A stretch of 64,000 nucleotides of DNA, taken from positions 1 through 64,000 of the forward strand of contig CAJIYJ010000007.1 in assembly GCA_905181625.1 (NCBI GenBank). Direction: 5' to 3'. Every line of letters begins with the position of its first letter. The stretch's first letter is position 1. This DNA is from an uncultured Flavobacteriaceae bacterium (GTDB taxonomy: Bacteria; Bacteroidota; Bacteroidia; Flavobacteriales; Flavobacteriaceae). Positions 1-9,197 of this stretch are shown one piece after another. A program made the translations under genes and the position numbers. Below the pieces are notes generated by a model that was not told the origin of the DNA, searched no databases, and saw only the letters and a list, made by a program, of their open reading frames with translations.

Positions 1-1197
1 AAGCAAGTTGATCTTTATTCAATTTCTAGTACAACTGAAGCACTTGCTAATATTGATGTTGCTATATATTTGGTGCATTCAATGATGCCGTCAACTCGTT
101 TAAATCAAGGAAGTTTTGAAGATACGGACATCTTACTTGCTGATAATTTTTCTAGAGCTTCTGAACAATGTAATTTAAAACAAATAATTTATTTAGGAGG
201 AATACTTCCAAAAGATGAATACACCATCTCTAAACACCTGCAGTCAAGATATGAAGTTGAAAAAACACTAGGCTCTAGAACCACCCCATTAACGTCAATT
301 AGAGCTGGTATTATAATTGGCCCCAATGGATCATCATTTAGAATAGTTCAAAAACTTGTAAAAAATCTTCCAGTAATGGCTTGCCCTGAGTGGACAAAAT
401 CATTAAATCAACCGATAGACATATTGGATGCTTTAAAAATAATTAAATCTTGTATTGGAAACGAAAAAACATTTAACAAACCGCTAGAAATTGGAGGAGA
501 TCAAGTTATTACATACATGGACCTTTTAAATATTACAGCAAAAAAAATGAACAAAAAAAGGTTGATATTTTCATTATCATTCATAACAGTTGGTCTTTCT
601 AAATTATGGGTAAGTCTAATTACAAGCACTAGTAAATTCTTAGTATCTCCCCTTATTGAAAGTCTAAAACATAAAATGACAATAAACCCAGAAAATGAGT
701 ACAGATTTTAATATTAATTATATTTCAGTAGAAGACAGTGTGGAAAAAGCCTTTATCAGCAAAGAAAGAGATTCCAATAAACCCAGAATTTGTTAACGTA
801 AAAAAAGAAAAGAATACACAGTCAGAAGTGTTCAAAGAATTGCTAACCCAAGCAATAGATCTACAGATTTTGTTGCTAGAATTTATCCGATTTGGCTAAC
901 AAAAACCTTCGCTGATTTATTAAAGGCTAACTTTGATGGAAAGTTTATTAAATTTAGTTTTTTGTTAATTCTCTTTTAGAGTTAGAGTTATAAAGTCCAG
1001 GAGTGATGATAACAGAAAGTTTTTTTTATTACTGGTGGTTTGCTTGTTAAAAGAACTTCATTTGGCTGGTTTGAGTTCAGGTCGGTTTTAGATAATGAAT
1101 ATCTGATTGCTGGAATACATGAATTTGTTCCAAGTTTTCCTTGTTTTTTTATAAGTATACTCAAGCAAAATTACATTTAATTGTTATGAAAATTTGA
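1..1197 (+). pseudogene. Decayed long SDR-type NAD(P)-binding protein, 5' end outside window
   Basis: An open frame runs from the left edge to a stop at 709-711 and reads as the middle of an atypical short-chain dehydrogenase/epimerase: YLVHSM near the edge, IIYLGGI, the YEVEKTL segment and the substrate-side part with a PLIE-type motif. The homology does not stop there. In frame 2 from about 700 it continues as NYISVEDSVEKAF, meets a stop at 794-796, then continues as EYTVRSVQRIAN...WLTKTF to another stop near 979. After further shifts come FFITGGLLV, FEFRSVLDNEYLIAGIHEF and HLIVMK. This order matches my memory of the C-terminal domain of ~480-residue SDR proteins; I am unsure of the domain's database name. 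Several frameshifts and stops make it non-functional. The Rossmann glycine motif would lie left of the window. Confidence 0.75.
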
Positions 1198-1237
1198 AAA
1201 ATTTTTATTTAGCGTCCAAAAAAATATTCTATAAATA

Positions 1238-2583
1238 TTAAACAAAACTAAGATCCCAGCCTTTTTCATATTCCCTAGACCAAAACTTTTTCTTTATTTT
1301 TTTATCTAAAACATTACCATTTTTTGAATCTATTTTGAAAGATCTTCCTGATCTATGTGCAAGATTTGCATAATGCACCATGCTTTGACTAATTACGGCA
1401 TCGTCTATTGGAGAATTGAGTGTCTCTCCATTTCTAATGAATTAAAAAAATTTCTAAAATGTTTAGTTGTCATGTTTCCACCTCCTCCAAGTTCAGTGCC
1501 GGATTCTTTATCATCTGAAACAATGTTTTTAATTTCTTTTCCATTCAAATCAAAAATTGAGTAGCCATTTCTGTTTACAAAAGCAGAACCTTTTGAACCA
1601 TAGATCACTGTTCCTCTTCCACCCATAGTTTTTTTATGATGAGCATTTCTACTATGACAATTCCAATCAATTTTCAAGTTATTGGGAAAATGAAATTTTG
1701 CTTCCATAGTATCATACATAGTCCAGCCGTCATCGATAAAATGATTTTTACTAGAATAAACATCAACACTTTCAGGGTAATGAACTCCTAGTGCCCATCT
1801 AGCAACATCAAGTTCATGAGTAGCATTATTACCTGCCTCACCTGTTCCAAAATCCCATCCGTACCATCTCCAATTATAATCCCAAGTATCAAAAGTATAA
1901 GACTTTCTTTTTGAAGGTCCTTGAAATAAATCCCAATTTAACCCATTAGGAATTGGAGCATTAACCTGATTAGGAACTCTTGGTCTGTTATTATTATAAT
2001 AAGCTTTAGCTTTATTTAAATCTCCAATTATTCCATTGTGAAGTAATTTAATTAAATCGGCTGTTTCGTATGAGGACCTTTGTTGATTACCCATTTGAAC
2101 TGATTTATTATAATAGTTCTGATAATTAACTAAAAGTTCACTCTCTCTTAAGTTATGACTACAGGGCTTTTCTAAATAAATATGCTTTCCAGCTTCCATT
2201 CCTTTACAGGCTGCATAAGTATGCCAATGATCTGGAGTGGCAATAATTAAAGCATCTACATCTTTATCATCTATTATTTTATGAATATTTTTCTCTGAGT
2301 TTACTTCTTGTTGTGTTAGATTAAAATATCTTTTGTTGGCTTTATCAACTTGCTTATCCATTACATCACAAAAATATTTTATTCCAACATTTTTAATTTT
2401 AAGAGAAGAGTTTAATAGACCAGGGAATCTTCTTCCCAATCCTTGAAAAGCTAATGTTATCCTATCGTTAGAACCTAATATTCTAGAATAACTTTTCGCA
2501 GAAGTATTATTAAAAGGTGACAATAATGAGACACCAATAATTCCCATTGATGATTTTTTAATAAAACTTCTTCTGTTTTTCAT
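1238..2583 (-). pseudogene. Gfo/Idh/MocA family oxidoreductase with Tat signal, single-base frameshift near the 3' end
   Basis: NAD(P)-dependent sugar-type oxidoreductase. The first 392 codons are open: a twin-arginine signal (RRSFIKK, residues 4-10), a Rossmann segment with FQGLG (46-50), the family motif EKP (138-140) and a C-terminal domain with THELDVARWALG. The frame is lost around 1431-1440: the conserved NFF(N)xIRNGE motif is split. Reading one base out, RNGETLNSPIDDA continues in a clean frame to a TAA at 1238-1240 and ends WDLSFV. One missing A (TCAATTAGA read as TCATTAGA) explains it, restoring about 448 residues. It follows the DUF1080 gene by 9 bases. The export signal and partner suggest oxidation of a sugar or glycoside in the periplasm. 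It may be a real pseudogene or a sequence error. Confidence 0.85.
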
Positions 2584-2592
2584 AATCTTAAT

Positions 2593-4018
2593 TTACAATT
2601 CTCTTATTTTAATGTTTTTAAAAGATACTTTATCTCCATGATCTTGCAATAATATATGTCCAGACTTTGATTGACCAAAATTCTTCCATTTAGAATATTT
2701 ACTGTATTCAACTAATGCTTTAAACATTTGAGAATATCTATTATACTCTAAAAGTTTAATGTTATCGAGCCAATGCTCAACATGTCCATTTTTAACTAAA
2801 ATTCTGGCTCTGTGCCAAGTATCAGGATAAACAGGTCTTTTAGATCTTTCTTCATTTAAATTTTCAGCTTCAATTAAATCATATAAAGAACCAACAGTTC
2901 TGTTTTTTTTAATTCCATCCTTATGAAAAACCCAATCGTTATTTGAATATTCTAAAATTTTAAATTTTTTGTTTGCATCAGGGTGGTTTCTTATCATCTA
3001 AAATTTGATATTCAAGTCCAATTGAAGAACCTGCTCCTTGATTCAAATTAGTGTCAACAAAATATTTAATTCCACTGTTTGCTCCTTTAGATATTTTAAA
3101 ATCTAATTCAAATTCAAAATTTGAAAATTTTTCTAAAGTTACTATATCACCTCCAAAAGAGGATTCTGAACCATCGTTTGCTAAAACTGTTAAAATATTG
3201 TTTTCTATTTCCCAACCTTTTTCAGGAAAAGTATTAAGCTTTGCTCCTCTCCACCCTTCAGATGTATCTCCATTCCATAAAAATCTCCAATTATTTTTTA
3301 TTTGAGTCGCACTCAAAACATTATCAACATTATTAATTTCCGTAGCATAATCCTCTGAGATAGATAAATATTGAGTTATATTTTTAGTTAATATTCTAAT
3401 ATTTTTCCATTTTACCATTTTACCAACTAATGACTCTTCACTGATATTATGTATTTGGAGAGCTATAAATCCGTTTTTTGATAATGGATCCATCAAGTTA
3501 GCACACTGTACTCCATTAATCCAAGTTTTAATAGAATTACCTACAGCTTCAATTCTAGCTTTGTTCCATTGACCATTTTTGAATGCTTTTCTTCCTTTTT
3601 CATTTCTTGTTATAGGGTATAAAAAAAAGTTTTTTCTTGACTGGTCATATACACCACCAGACCAACCTCTATATTCATTCGTATCCAATTCAAATTGATA
3701 TCCATAAACTCGACTATGTACTGGAACATTATTATTAATTGAACTTCTAAACTGAACACCAGAATTTAAACCTTCATCAACAAATACCTCAAATTCTAAA
3801 ATAAAATCATCGTATTGTTTTTTTGTTCCTAAATATGTGCTTGGCGTATTTAAAATTGAAGTTGCTGAAATAACTCCATTTTCTAAAACAAATTTGGCAG
3901 AGCCTTGTTTAATTTCCCAGTTGTTTAAGTTGTCATTGTTAATTAAAGACTTCCAGTTTTCCTGAGAGAAAACGTTAGAAAATATTAATAATATAAATAG
4001 AATTTTAAGAGCTTGCAT
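2593..4018 (-). pseudogene. DUF1080 (3-keto-disaccharide hydrolase family), two domains, frameshifted
   Basis: Secreted protein with a Sec signal peptide (about residues 1-18, ending VFSQ) and two tandem concanavalin-like DUF1080 domains (about 20-210 and 240-474). Domain 1 shows GVQFRS and YGYQFELD. Domain 2 shows NSGIKYFVD and GLEYQILDD. The frame ends early at 2978-2980, but the following open frame starts HPDANKK and carries NRTVGSLYDLI and HVEHWLDN, the expected rest of domain 2. One extra C on the coding strand (G at 2985-2986 on the plus strand) explains the break; without it the protein is about 474 residues. Family members hydrolyse 3-keto glycosides. The start overlaps the upstream hydroxylase gene by 14 bases, so they are probably co-transcribed. 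Real decay and a base-call error cannot be told apart here. Confidence 0.85.
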
Positions 4019-5294
4019 TATTGAATTTAATCATGGATTGATTTTTATTAAAAATTATAACAAATGAAATTACACTACTTAAAATAAAGTAAGTTATTAT
4101 TATTAAAAACTCAGTTGGATGATTAATAAATAAAGCATGATCACTAAATGAATAAAGAATAATAACTGTAAGCATCGATCTGAAAACTTCAAAAAATGGT
4201 GCCCATGAGTGAAAATCCATTAAAGAAGTGAAACCAAAAATTGATATGGCTATAATGAAACCATAAGTTAATCTAAATTCATTACTTAAATCTGAAAAAT
4301 TATATAAAAATAAAGTAAGTAAAAGATTTATAGAAATAAAATGAAAAAGAGCAATTCCTTTTAATAATGGTGAATAATGAGGGTTATATTTCACTCTACT
4401 AATGATGTCTTCAGTAATGGGTCTTGGAAACTTATCAATTACATCTGCAGGCCTCCATCCCGTAGGCATGAACCAGACTCTTAGTTTATCTATAAAATTA
4501 TTAGTGTTATATGCATCTTGAATAACATTCCATGCATGTTGAAAATTTATTAAAATAGGATTCCAGCTATTTACAGGTTTTAAAACACCATAAACCGGAG
4601 GCTCTTCATCTAATTCCTCTTGAAAAGTCCCAAAAATACGATCCCAAATACAAAAAATAGCTGATAAATTTTTATCAATATAAATTGAGTTAATAGCATG
4701 GTGAACTCGATGCTGTGAGGGAGTTACTATTATGTATTCTAAAAAACCTAGTTTTCCTATATGCTGAGTGTGATACCAGAATTGGGCAAATAAATGAAGT
4801 GGAGCGAGTAATGCAATAATATTAGCAGGAACGCCAAATAGAGCTGCAGGAATTAAAAATAAAGCGCCAAATCCTATCCAAGATGAAATACTTTGTCTTA
4901 AAGCACATGCCAAATTAAATTCTTCACTACTGTGATGTATTACGTGTCTGTTCCAGAAAATATTAACCTTATGATTAAGCCTATGATTCCAATAACTAGC
5001 AAAATCCACACATATAAAAGCGACTAAATATAATGTTAGACTTGATTCCAAATTAACAATAGCAATACTTTCAAGAATATATGGATAAGAAACAATTATT
5101 AAAACTAAACCTAAAGAATCTTTAAGGATATTAGTCATTCCAGAGCTTAAACTAGAAAGAGTATCCATAAATGAATGAGTTTGTTTTTTAGTATAATGTC
5201 CATATAGAATCTCAACTAAAATCAAAATCATAAAGGTAGGAATGACCAATAATAATATTTCCGCATAATTCAATGAAAATCCTGATTTTACCAT
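4005..5294 (-). CDS. Fatty acid hydroxylase / sterol desaturase family membrane protein
   Basis: Integral membrane di-iron enzyme of the fatty acid hydroxylase superfamily, 429 residues. The histidine clusters that bind the iron pair are visible: HRLNH (104-108), HVIHH (117-121), HTQHI (175-179) and HRVHH (195-199). Hydrophobic stretches flank them at about 10-30, 58-100 and 140-175, and there are further membrane segments in the C-terminal 120 residues. The family hydroxylates or desaturates lipids or carotenoids; the substrate cannot be read from sequence. The 3' end overlaps the DUF1080 gene by 14 bases and the start lies 61 bases below xylA, so it sits in the same minus-strand run as the sugar genes without an obvious metabolic link. 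Confidence 0.85.
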   Translation of the reverse strand: MVKSGFSLNYAEILLLVIPTFMILILVEILYGHYTKKQTHSFMDTLSSLSSGMTNILKDSLGLVLIIVSYPYILESIAIVNLESSLTLYLVAFICVDFASYWNHRLNHKVNIFWNRHVIHHSSEEFNLACALRQSISSWIGFGALFLIPAALFGVPANIIALLAPLHLFAQFWYHTQHIGKLGFLEYIIVTPSQHRVHHAINSIYIDKNLSAIFCIWDRIFGTFQEELDEEPPVYGVLKPVNSWNPILINFQHAWNVIQDAYNTNNFIDKLRVWFMPTGWRPADVIDKFPRPITEDIISRVKYNPHYSPLLKGIALFHFISINLLLTLFLYNFSDLSNEFRLTYGFIIAISIFGFTSLMDFHSWAPFFEVFRSMLTVIILYSFSDHALFINHPTEFLIIITYFILSSVISFVIIFNKNQSMIKFNNASS

Positions 5295-5355
5295 TGTATG
5301 AATATTTGATTTTAAATTAATTTATTTTTAAAAATAAACTAATTAATTCACTTTG

Positions 5356-6684
5356 TTATTTTACGTAATTAAATAATAAATTTTCTAAAAATTCCTGCTT
5401 CCCACTTTTTAATTTTAACTCGCCATTTTTTTTAGCTATTTTATAAAGATCTTGCAATTCAATCTTTCCTTTTTCAAAATCTCTACCAAAACCTGTATCA
5501 AAAGACTCATATCTCTTTGAAATAAAATCTTTATATGGGGAATTAGACAATAGGTTATTAGCAATCAATAATGATCTAGCAAAAGTATCAGCTCCTCCAA
5601 TATGAGCAATAAACAAATCTTCTTGATCAGTTGAATTTCTCCTCAATTTAGCATCAAAATTTACTCCTCCACCTTGAAGACCACCTGATTTTAATAGTAC
5701 TAACATTGCCTCCGTAGTTTCTTGAATATTTATTGGAAACTGATCTGTATCCCATCCATTTTGGTAATCTCCTCTATTAGCATCTATACTACCTAGCATT
5801 CCTGACTTAGCAGCAACTGTAAGTTCATGTTGAAAGGTATGATTTGCTAGTGTAGCATGATTAACTTCTATATTAATTTTAAAATCTTTATCTAAATTAT
5901 ATTCTTTCAAAAAACCTATTGCAGTTGCTGTATCAAAATCATATTGATGTTTAGTTGGTTCCATAGGTTTAGGTTCAATAAAAAAAGTTCCTTTAAACCC
6001 TTTACTTCTCGCATAATCTCTGGAAATTTTTAAAAATTCCGCCATATGATCTAACTCTCGTTTCATATCTGTATTTAGCAATGACATATACCCCTCTCTT
6101 CCTCCCCAAAAAACATAATTTTCACCATCTAATGCTATTGTAGCATCTAAAGCTAGTTTAACCTGACCTCCTGCCCTTGCTAGAATATCAAACTCTGGGT
6201 TTGTTGCTGCACCATTCATATAGCGTGGATTCGAAAAACAATTAGCTGTTCCCCAAAGTAATTTAATTCCTGAAGTTATTTTTTTTTCTTTAACATACTC
6301 TGTTATTAACTTAAGTCTATGTTCTGATTCAGAAAATGAATTTGCTTCTTGAATTAAATCAAAATCATGGAAACAGAAATAATCAAATCCCATTTTACTA
6401 ATAAATTCAAAAGCAGCATCAGCTTTATCTTTTGCAGCTTGAATAGGATTTTGTGATTTGTCCCATGAAAAATTTTGTGTTTCAGCACCAAAAGGATCAG
6501 TGCCTTTTCCCCCAAAAGAATGCCAATAAGCGATAGCAAATTTAAAATGATCACGCATAGATTTACCAGCAACTAATTGATCTGGATTATAATATTTAAA
6601 AGATAAAGGGTTTTTAGAATCCTTTCCTTCAAACTTTATTTCACCAATTCCTTTAAAATATTCCTTGTTTCCAATAGTTACCAT
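5356..6684 (-). CDS. xylA: Xylose isomerase
   Basis: Converts D-xylose to D-xylulose in the cytoplasm. The 442-residue length matches the longer class II enzymes. Catalytic and metal-binding motifs are present: FCFHDFDL near residues 102-109 (the ring-opening His and its Asp), WGGREGY near 192-198, FIEPKPMEPTKHQYDFD near 235-251 with the metal Glu and Lys, and LGSIDANRGD near 297-306. It begins 11 bases after xylB ends, so xylBA form one operon. No XylR-type regulator or xylose transporter gene is in the window. Function is secure. Confidence 0.97.
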   Translation of the reverse strand: MVTIGNKEYFKGIGEIKFEGKDSKNPLSFKYYNPDQLVAGKSMRDHFKFAIAYWHSFGGKGTDPFGAETQNFSWDKSQNPIQAAKDKADAAFEFISKMGFDYFCFHDFDLIQEANSFSESEHRLKLITEYVKEKKITSGIKLLWGTANCFSNPRYMNGAATNPEFDILARAGGQVKLALDATIALDGENYVFWGGREGYMSLLNTDMKRELDHMAEFLKISRDYARSKGFKGTFFIEPKPMEPTKHQYDFDTATAIGFLKEYNLDKDFKINIEVNHATLANHTFQHELTVAAKSGMLGSIDANRGDYQNGWDTDQFPINIQETTEAMLVLLKSGGLQGGGVNFDAKLRRNSTDQEDLFIAHIGGADTFARSLLIANNLLSNSPYKDFISKRYESFDTGFGRDFEKGKIELQDLYKIAKKNGELKLKSGKQEFLENLLFNYVK

Positions 6685-6694
6685 TTTATACGTT

Positions 6695-8170
6695 TTAAAT
6701 TTTTCTTTCTAATTTTTCTTTCCAAGTATTATAAGCATCAATATATTTTTGACATTTACTTTCTGGCTCAAAAGATTTAATATAGTCACCCTTTGAAAAT
6801 TCTTTACTATAGGATTTAAAATCCTGATTTTTAACCCCTACTGACCTAGCTGCTCCATAAGCACCTGAAACATTATGAATTTCTATTTCATTCTTTAGAA
6901 GTGTTGAAATAGTAGTTGAAAATACTTCAGATTGAAATAAATTGTCATTATCTGCTCTTATTAATGAAGGAATCAAATTGTCATTTTTTAAAAGTTCCAT
7001 CCCATACACAAAAGAAAAGGCAATCCCTTCTAAAGTAGCCCTAAAAAGATGATCATTACTATGAATAGTGGAATCATAGTTTATAATATGAGATCCAATA
7101 TCTTTATTATTAAACATTCTTTCAGCTCCATTTCCAAAAGGCAGTACAACTAAACCTGAACTACCTACATTGATAGATGAGGCTTTCTGGTTCATTAAGT
7201 TATAAGATTTTGAATTAGTTGAGTTTTTTAATTTTTTATACTGAATACCAGCTCCATTAATGCAAAGCAACTTACCAATAATTGGATTTTTTATAGAATA
7301 ATTAACATGTGCAAAGCTATTAATCTTTAAAGATACTTTAGAAATAACTTGATCTGTTATAGCATATAAAACTCCCGAAGTCCCTCCACTAGCTGCAACT
7401 TCTCCTGAATTTAGTACATTAAGAGAAAAAGCATTGTTTGGCTGATCGCCTGCTCTATACATGATTGGTATCCCTTTAGGTAGATTCGATTGCTCAGAAG
7501 CTAATCCATTTACAATTCCTTGATTTGTAAAATTGTCTATTATGTCAGGTACTAAAGATGGGTCTATGTCAAAATATTCTAAAAACCAATTAGCAATATT
7601 ATTATCTTTAAAATCCCAAAACATTCCTTCGGACAATCCTCCAATTGTAGTATTAATCTCACCTGTTAATTTATAAGCTAAATAATCTCCAGGAAGCATG
7701 AATTTATCTATCTTATTATAAATGTCAGGTTCATTTAACTTAACCCATGCTAGTTTAGATGCAGTGAAATTTCCTGGAGAATTTAATAAATGAGATTCGC
7801 ACTTGTCATTTCCTAAATAATCATAAGCTTTGTTTCCAATTTCTACAGCTCTGCTGTCACACCATATAATAGATTTTCTTAAACTATTCCCAACCTTATC
7901 AACTAAAACAAGACCATGCATTTGATAAGAAATTCCTATTCCTAGTATTTGAGATGAATTTATATTGTTTTTATCGATAATTCTTTTTGTTCCTGTGCAT
8001 AAACATTTCCACCAAAAATCAGGATCTTGCTCAGCCCAACCTGGGTTTAAAGAAATAATTTCCATTTCGGTTGAAGGCTCATTAATTATATCTATTTTTT
8101 TTCCTGATTCAGAGTAAACCAAAGCTATTTTTAAAGATGAACTACCTAAATCATAGCCTATATAATACAT
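6695..8170 (-). CDS. xylB: Xylulokinase
   Basis: FGGY-family sugar kinase, 491 residues, phosphorylating D-xylulose to xylulose 5-phosphate, the step after XylA. Visible motifs: the N-terminal ATP phosphate loop [13 protein letters not shown] (4-16), the substrate-side [13 protein letters not shown] (about 83-95), the catalytic-Asp region [11 protein letters not shown], and a C-terminal [10 protein letters not shown] nucleotide-binding segment. It is the first gene of the minus-strand run xylB, xylA, hydroxylase, DUF1080, oxidoreductase. The 126 bases up to tRNA-Arg hold its promoter and are very AT-rich, with the short palindrome ACATATGT near 8223. The adjacency to xylA makes the substrate assignment firm. 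Confidence 0.96.
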   Translation of the reverse strand: MYYIGYDLGSSSLKIALVYSESGKKIDIINEPSTEMEIISLNPGWAEQDPDFWWKCLCTGTKRIIDKNNINSSQILGIGISYQMHGLVLVDKVGNSLRKSIIWCDSRAVEIGNKAYDYLGNDKCESHLLNSPGNFTASKLAWVKLNEPDIYNKIDKFMLPGDYLAYKLTGEINTTIGGLSEGMFWDFKDNNIANWFLEYFDIDPSLVPDIIDNFTNQGIVNGLASEQSNLPKGIPIMYRAGDQPNNAFSLNVLNSGEVAASGGTSGVLYAITDQVISKVSLKINSFAHVNYSIKNPIIGKLLCINGAGIQYKKLKNSTNSKSYNLMNQKASSINVGSSGLVVLPFGNGAERMFNNKDIGSHIINYDSTIHSNDHLFRATLEGIAFSFVYGMELLKNDNLIPSLIRADNDNLFQSEVFSTTISTLLKNEIEIHNVSGAYGAARSVGVKNQDFKSYSKEFSKGDYIKSFEPESKCQKYIDAYNTWKEKLERKI

Positions 8171-8252
8171 TGAAATAAAAGTGTTTAAATATAATTTTCT
8201 TTAAAATATAAAATATTATATACATATGTGTAAATAAATCACAAATATTAAA

Positions 8253-8283
8253 TACGTGAATTAAACATATTTATTTACATTTG
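8253..8283 (+). promoter_or_regulatory. Probable promoter of tRNA-Arg
   Basis: An exact Bacteroidota -7 element, TACATTTG (8276-8283), lies 13 bases before the tRNA. A -33 box at the expected 19-base spacing is poor (TACG at 8253-8256 against TTTG), which is tolerable for stable RNA genes in this lineage. Confidence 0.55.
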
Positions 8284-8296
8284 CACTCGTTAAAAA

Positions 8297-8373
8297 GGTC
8301 GCGTAGCTCAGCTGGATAGAGCATCTGCCTTCTAAGCAGACGGTCACACGTTCGAATCGTGTCGCGATCACCA
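8297..8373 (+). tRNA. tRNA-Arg (anticodon TCT)
   Basis: Complete cloverleaf: acceptor GGTCGCG pairs with CGCGATC, D arm GCTC/GAGC, anticodon stem TCTGC/GCAGA around loop CTTCTAA (anticodon TCT), T arm ACACG-TTCGAAT-CGTGT, discriminator A at 8370 and an encoded CCA at 8371-8373. It decodes AGA, a common Arg codon in this AT-rich genome. I saw no second copy of its 3' end nearby that would mark an integrated element. Confidence 0.97.
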
Positions 8374-8380
8374 GAGGAAA

Positions 8381-8403
8381 TAGGGAGTTTTTACTCCCTT
8401 TTT
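8381..8403 (+). terminator. Rho-independent terminator after tRNA-Arg
   Basis: AGGGAG (8382-8387) pairs with CTCCCT (8394-8399) across a 6-base loop and runs into a T tract. It sits 8 bases after the tRNA CCA end. Confidence 0.85.
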
Positions 8404-8449
8404 CTTTTTACCATTTGCACAAAATTTGCGTAAATACTACCGAGATAAA

Positions 8450-8580
8450 TCATTTATTCCCCTTATATTTTTCCTCTAATTGTTTAAGTCTAGTAGCATC
8501 CCAAATGTCATAAAAGAAATGAATTTCACGTTCACTATAATGACCTGAGTTTTTAGCTAAAACTATTAAATCAAAAAATA
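8450..8580 (-). pseudogene. Fragment of an unidentified coding sequence
   Basis: On the minus strand an open frame of about 43 codons ends at a TGA (8450-8452) and reads like real protein: LAKNSGHYSEREIHFFYDIW followed by DATRLKQLEEKYKGNK. It has no start codon and an in-frame stop just upstream, so if real it is the tail of a lost gene. I do not recognise the family. It lies between the tRNA-Arg terminator and a second hairpin, in a stretch (8404-8680) that otherwise has no gene. It could be a chance frame. Confidence 0.3.
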
Positions 8581-8592
8581 TTTTTAAATTCT

Positions 8593-8630
8593 AACGTCTC
8601 TAATTAACTTTAGGGACGTTTTTATTTTTT
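8593..8630 (+). terminator. Hairpin with T tract, orphan terminator-like
   Basis: AACGTCTCT (8593-8601) pairs with AGGGACGTT (8612-8620) with one G-T pair, followed by T-rich 8619-8630. The shape is a plus-strand intrinsic terminator, but no plus-strand gene ends just before it. It immediately precedes the first copy of the accessory-region repeat. Confidence 0.5.
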
Positions 8631-8631
8631 A

Positions 8632-8675
8632 CCATAGGTATATCTTCTTTTTTTAATTCAGGAATACTTAAATTA
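8632..8675. repeat. Accessory-region repeat, copy A
   Basis: Starts CCATAGGTATATCTTC and contains TTAATTCAGGAAT. It is closest to copy D at 11303 (shared CCATAG, TCTTCTTTT, AATTC and AAT blocks in the same order). It ends about 6 bases before the GTG start of the DUF983 gene. Confidence 0.55.
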
Positions 8676-8680
8676 GATGA

Positions 8681-9055
8681 GTGAATAAATTAAATAGTAT
8701 TTTAAAAAATAAATGCCCTAAATGTGGAAATGGTGATTTTTTTATTAATGGAAATCCATACTTAAATATTTTATTTCACAACGGAAATTGTCATAAAAAT
8801 TGTTCTTCTTGTGACTTGAAATACGAATTAGAACCAGGGTTTTTTTACGGAGCGATGTATGTTAGTTATGCTTTAGCTATTGGCTTAGGCTGTTTTCTTT
8901 TAATTCTATTTATAAGCATTCTAGGTAAAGAAGATGTTTTAATTCTAATTGCCATAATAGGTATTAGTATTTTGATTTTTTCACCAATAAACTATTACTT
9001 ATCAAGATTGCTGTGGATTAATATATTTATTGATAAAAACCACCCTAAACCCTAG
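8681..9055 (+). CDS. DUF983 family zinc-ribbon membrane protein
   Basis: 124 residues. The N-terminal half has paired cysteines: CPKCG (12-16) and a second C-x(n)-CSSC cluster near 37-44, suggesting a small zinc ribbon. Then comes the family signature ELEPGFFYGAMYVSYALAIG (about 51-70) and two hydrophobic segments (about 63-84 and 87-108). The start is GTG at 8681; the ATG at 8677 hits a stop after three codons in its own frame. Function is not established for the family. The stop codon TAG is embedded in repeat copy B (CCCTAG). It has no obvious relation to the neighbouring glycan genes. Confidence 0.88.
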   Translation: MNKLNSILKNKCPKCGNGDFFINGNPYLNILFHNGNCHKNCSSCDLKYELEPGFFYGAMYVSYALAIGLGCFLLILFISILGKEDVLILIAIIGISILIFSPINYYLSRLLWINIFIDKNHPKP

Positions 9056-9193
9056 GCATATCAGATTCTGTCAATTCAGCAACTTCTAATCCTCATAAGT
9101 AGATTGAACAAGCTACAATCGTCCAGTACTATACAACAACATAGTCCTCTATAAAGGGATTAGATTAGTAAGGATTAGATAATTATTATATTA
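9051..9193. repeat. Accessory-region repeat, copy B (long form)
   Basis: Left block CCTAGGCATATC...GTCAATTCAGCAACTT (9051-9084) matches copy C almost exactly. Right block 9147-9193 (CTCTATAAAGG, then GATTAG-rich, then TATATTA) matches the right block of copy C. The ~60 bases between are unique to this copy. A 9-base inverted pair TCTAATCCT (9085-9093) / AGGATTAGA (9171-9179) could fold it. It spans the stop codon of the DUF983 gene and ends just before the GH18 start. Confidence 0.7.
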
Positions 9194-9197
9194 GAGG

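Noticed and set aside
1355-1564. Plus-strand 69-codon frame
   Set aside because: Antisense to the broken 3' part of the Gfo/Idh/MocA gene; the minus-strand reading is the conserved one.
8297-8373. tRNA-Arg as the attachment site of an integrated element
   Set aside because: No integrase gene and no second copy of the tRNA 3' end were found in the following sequence.
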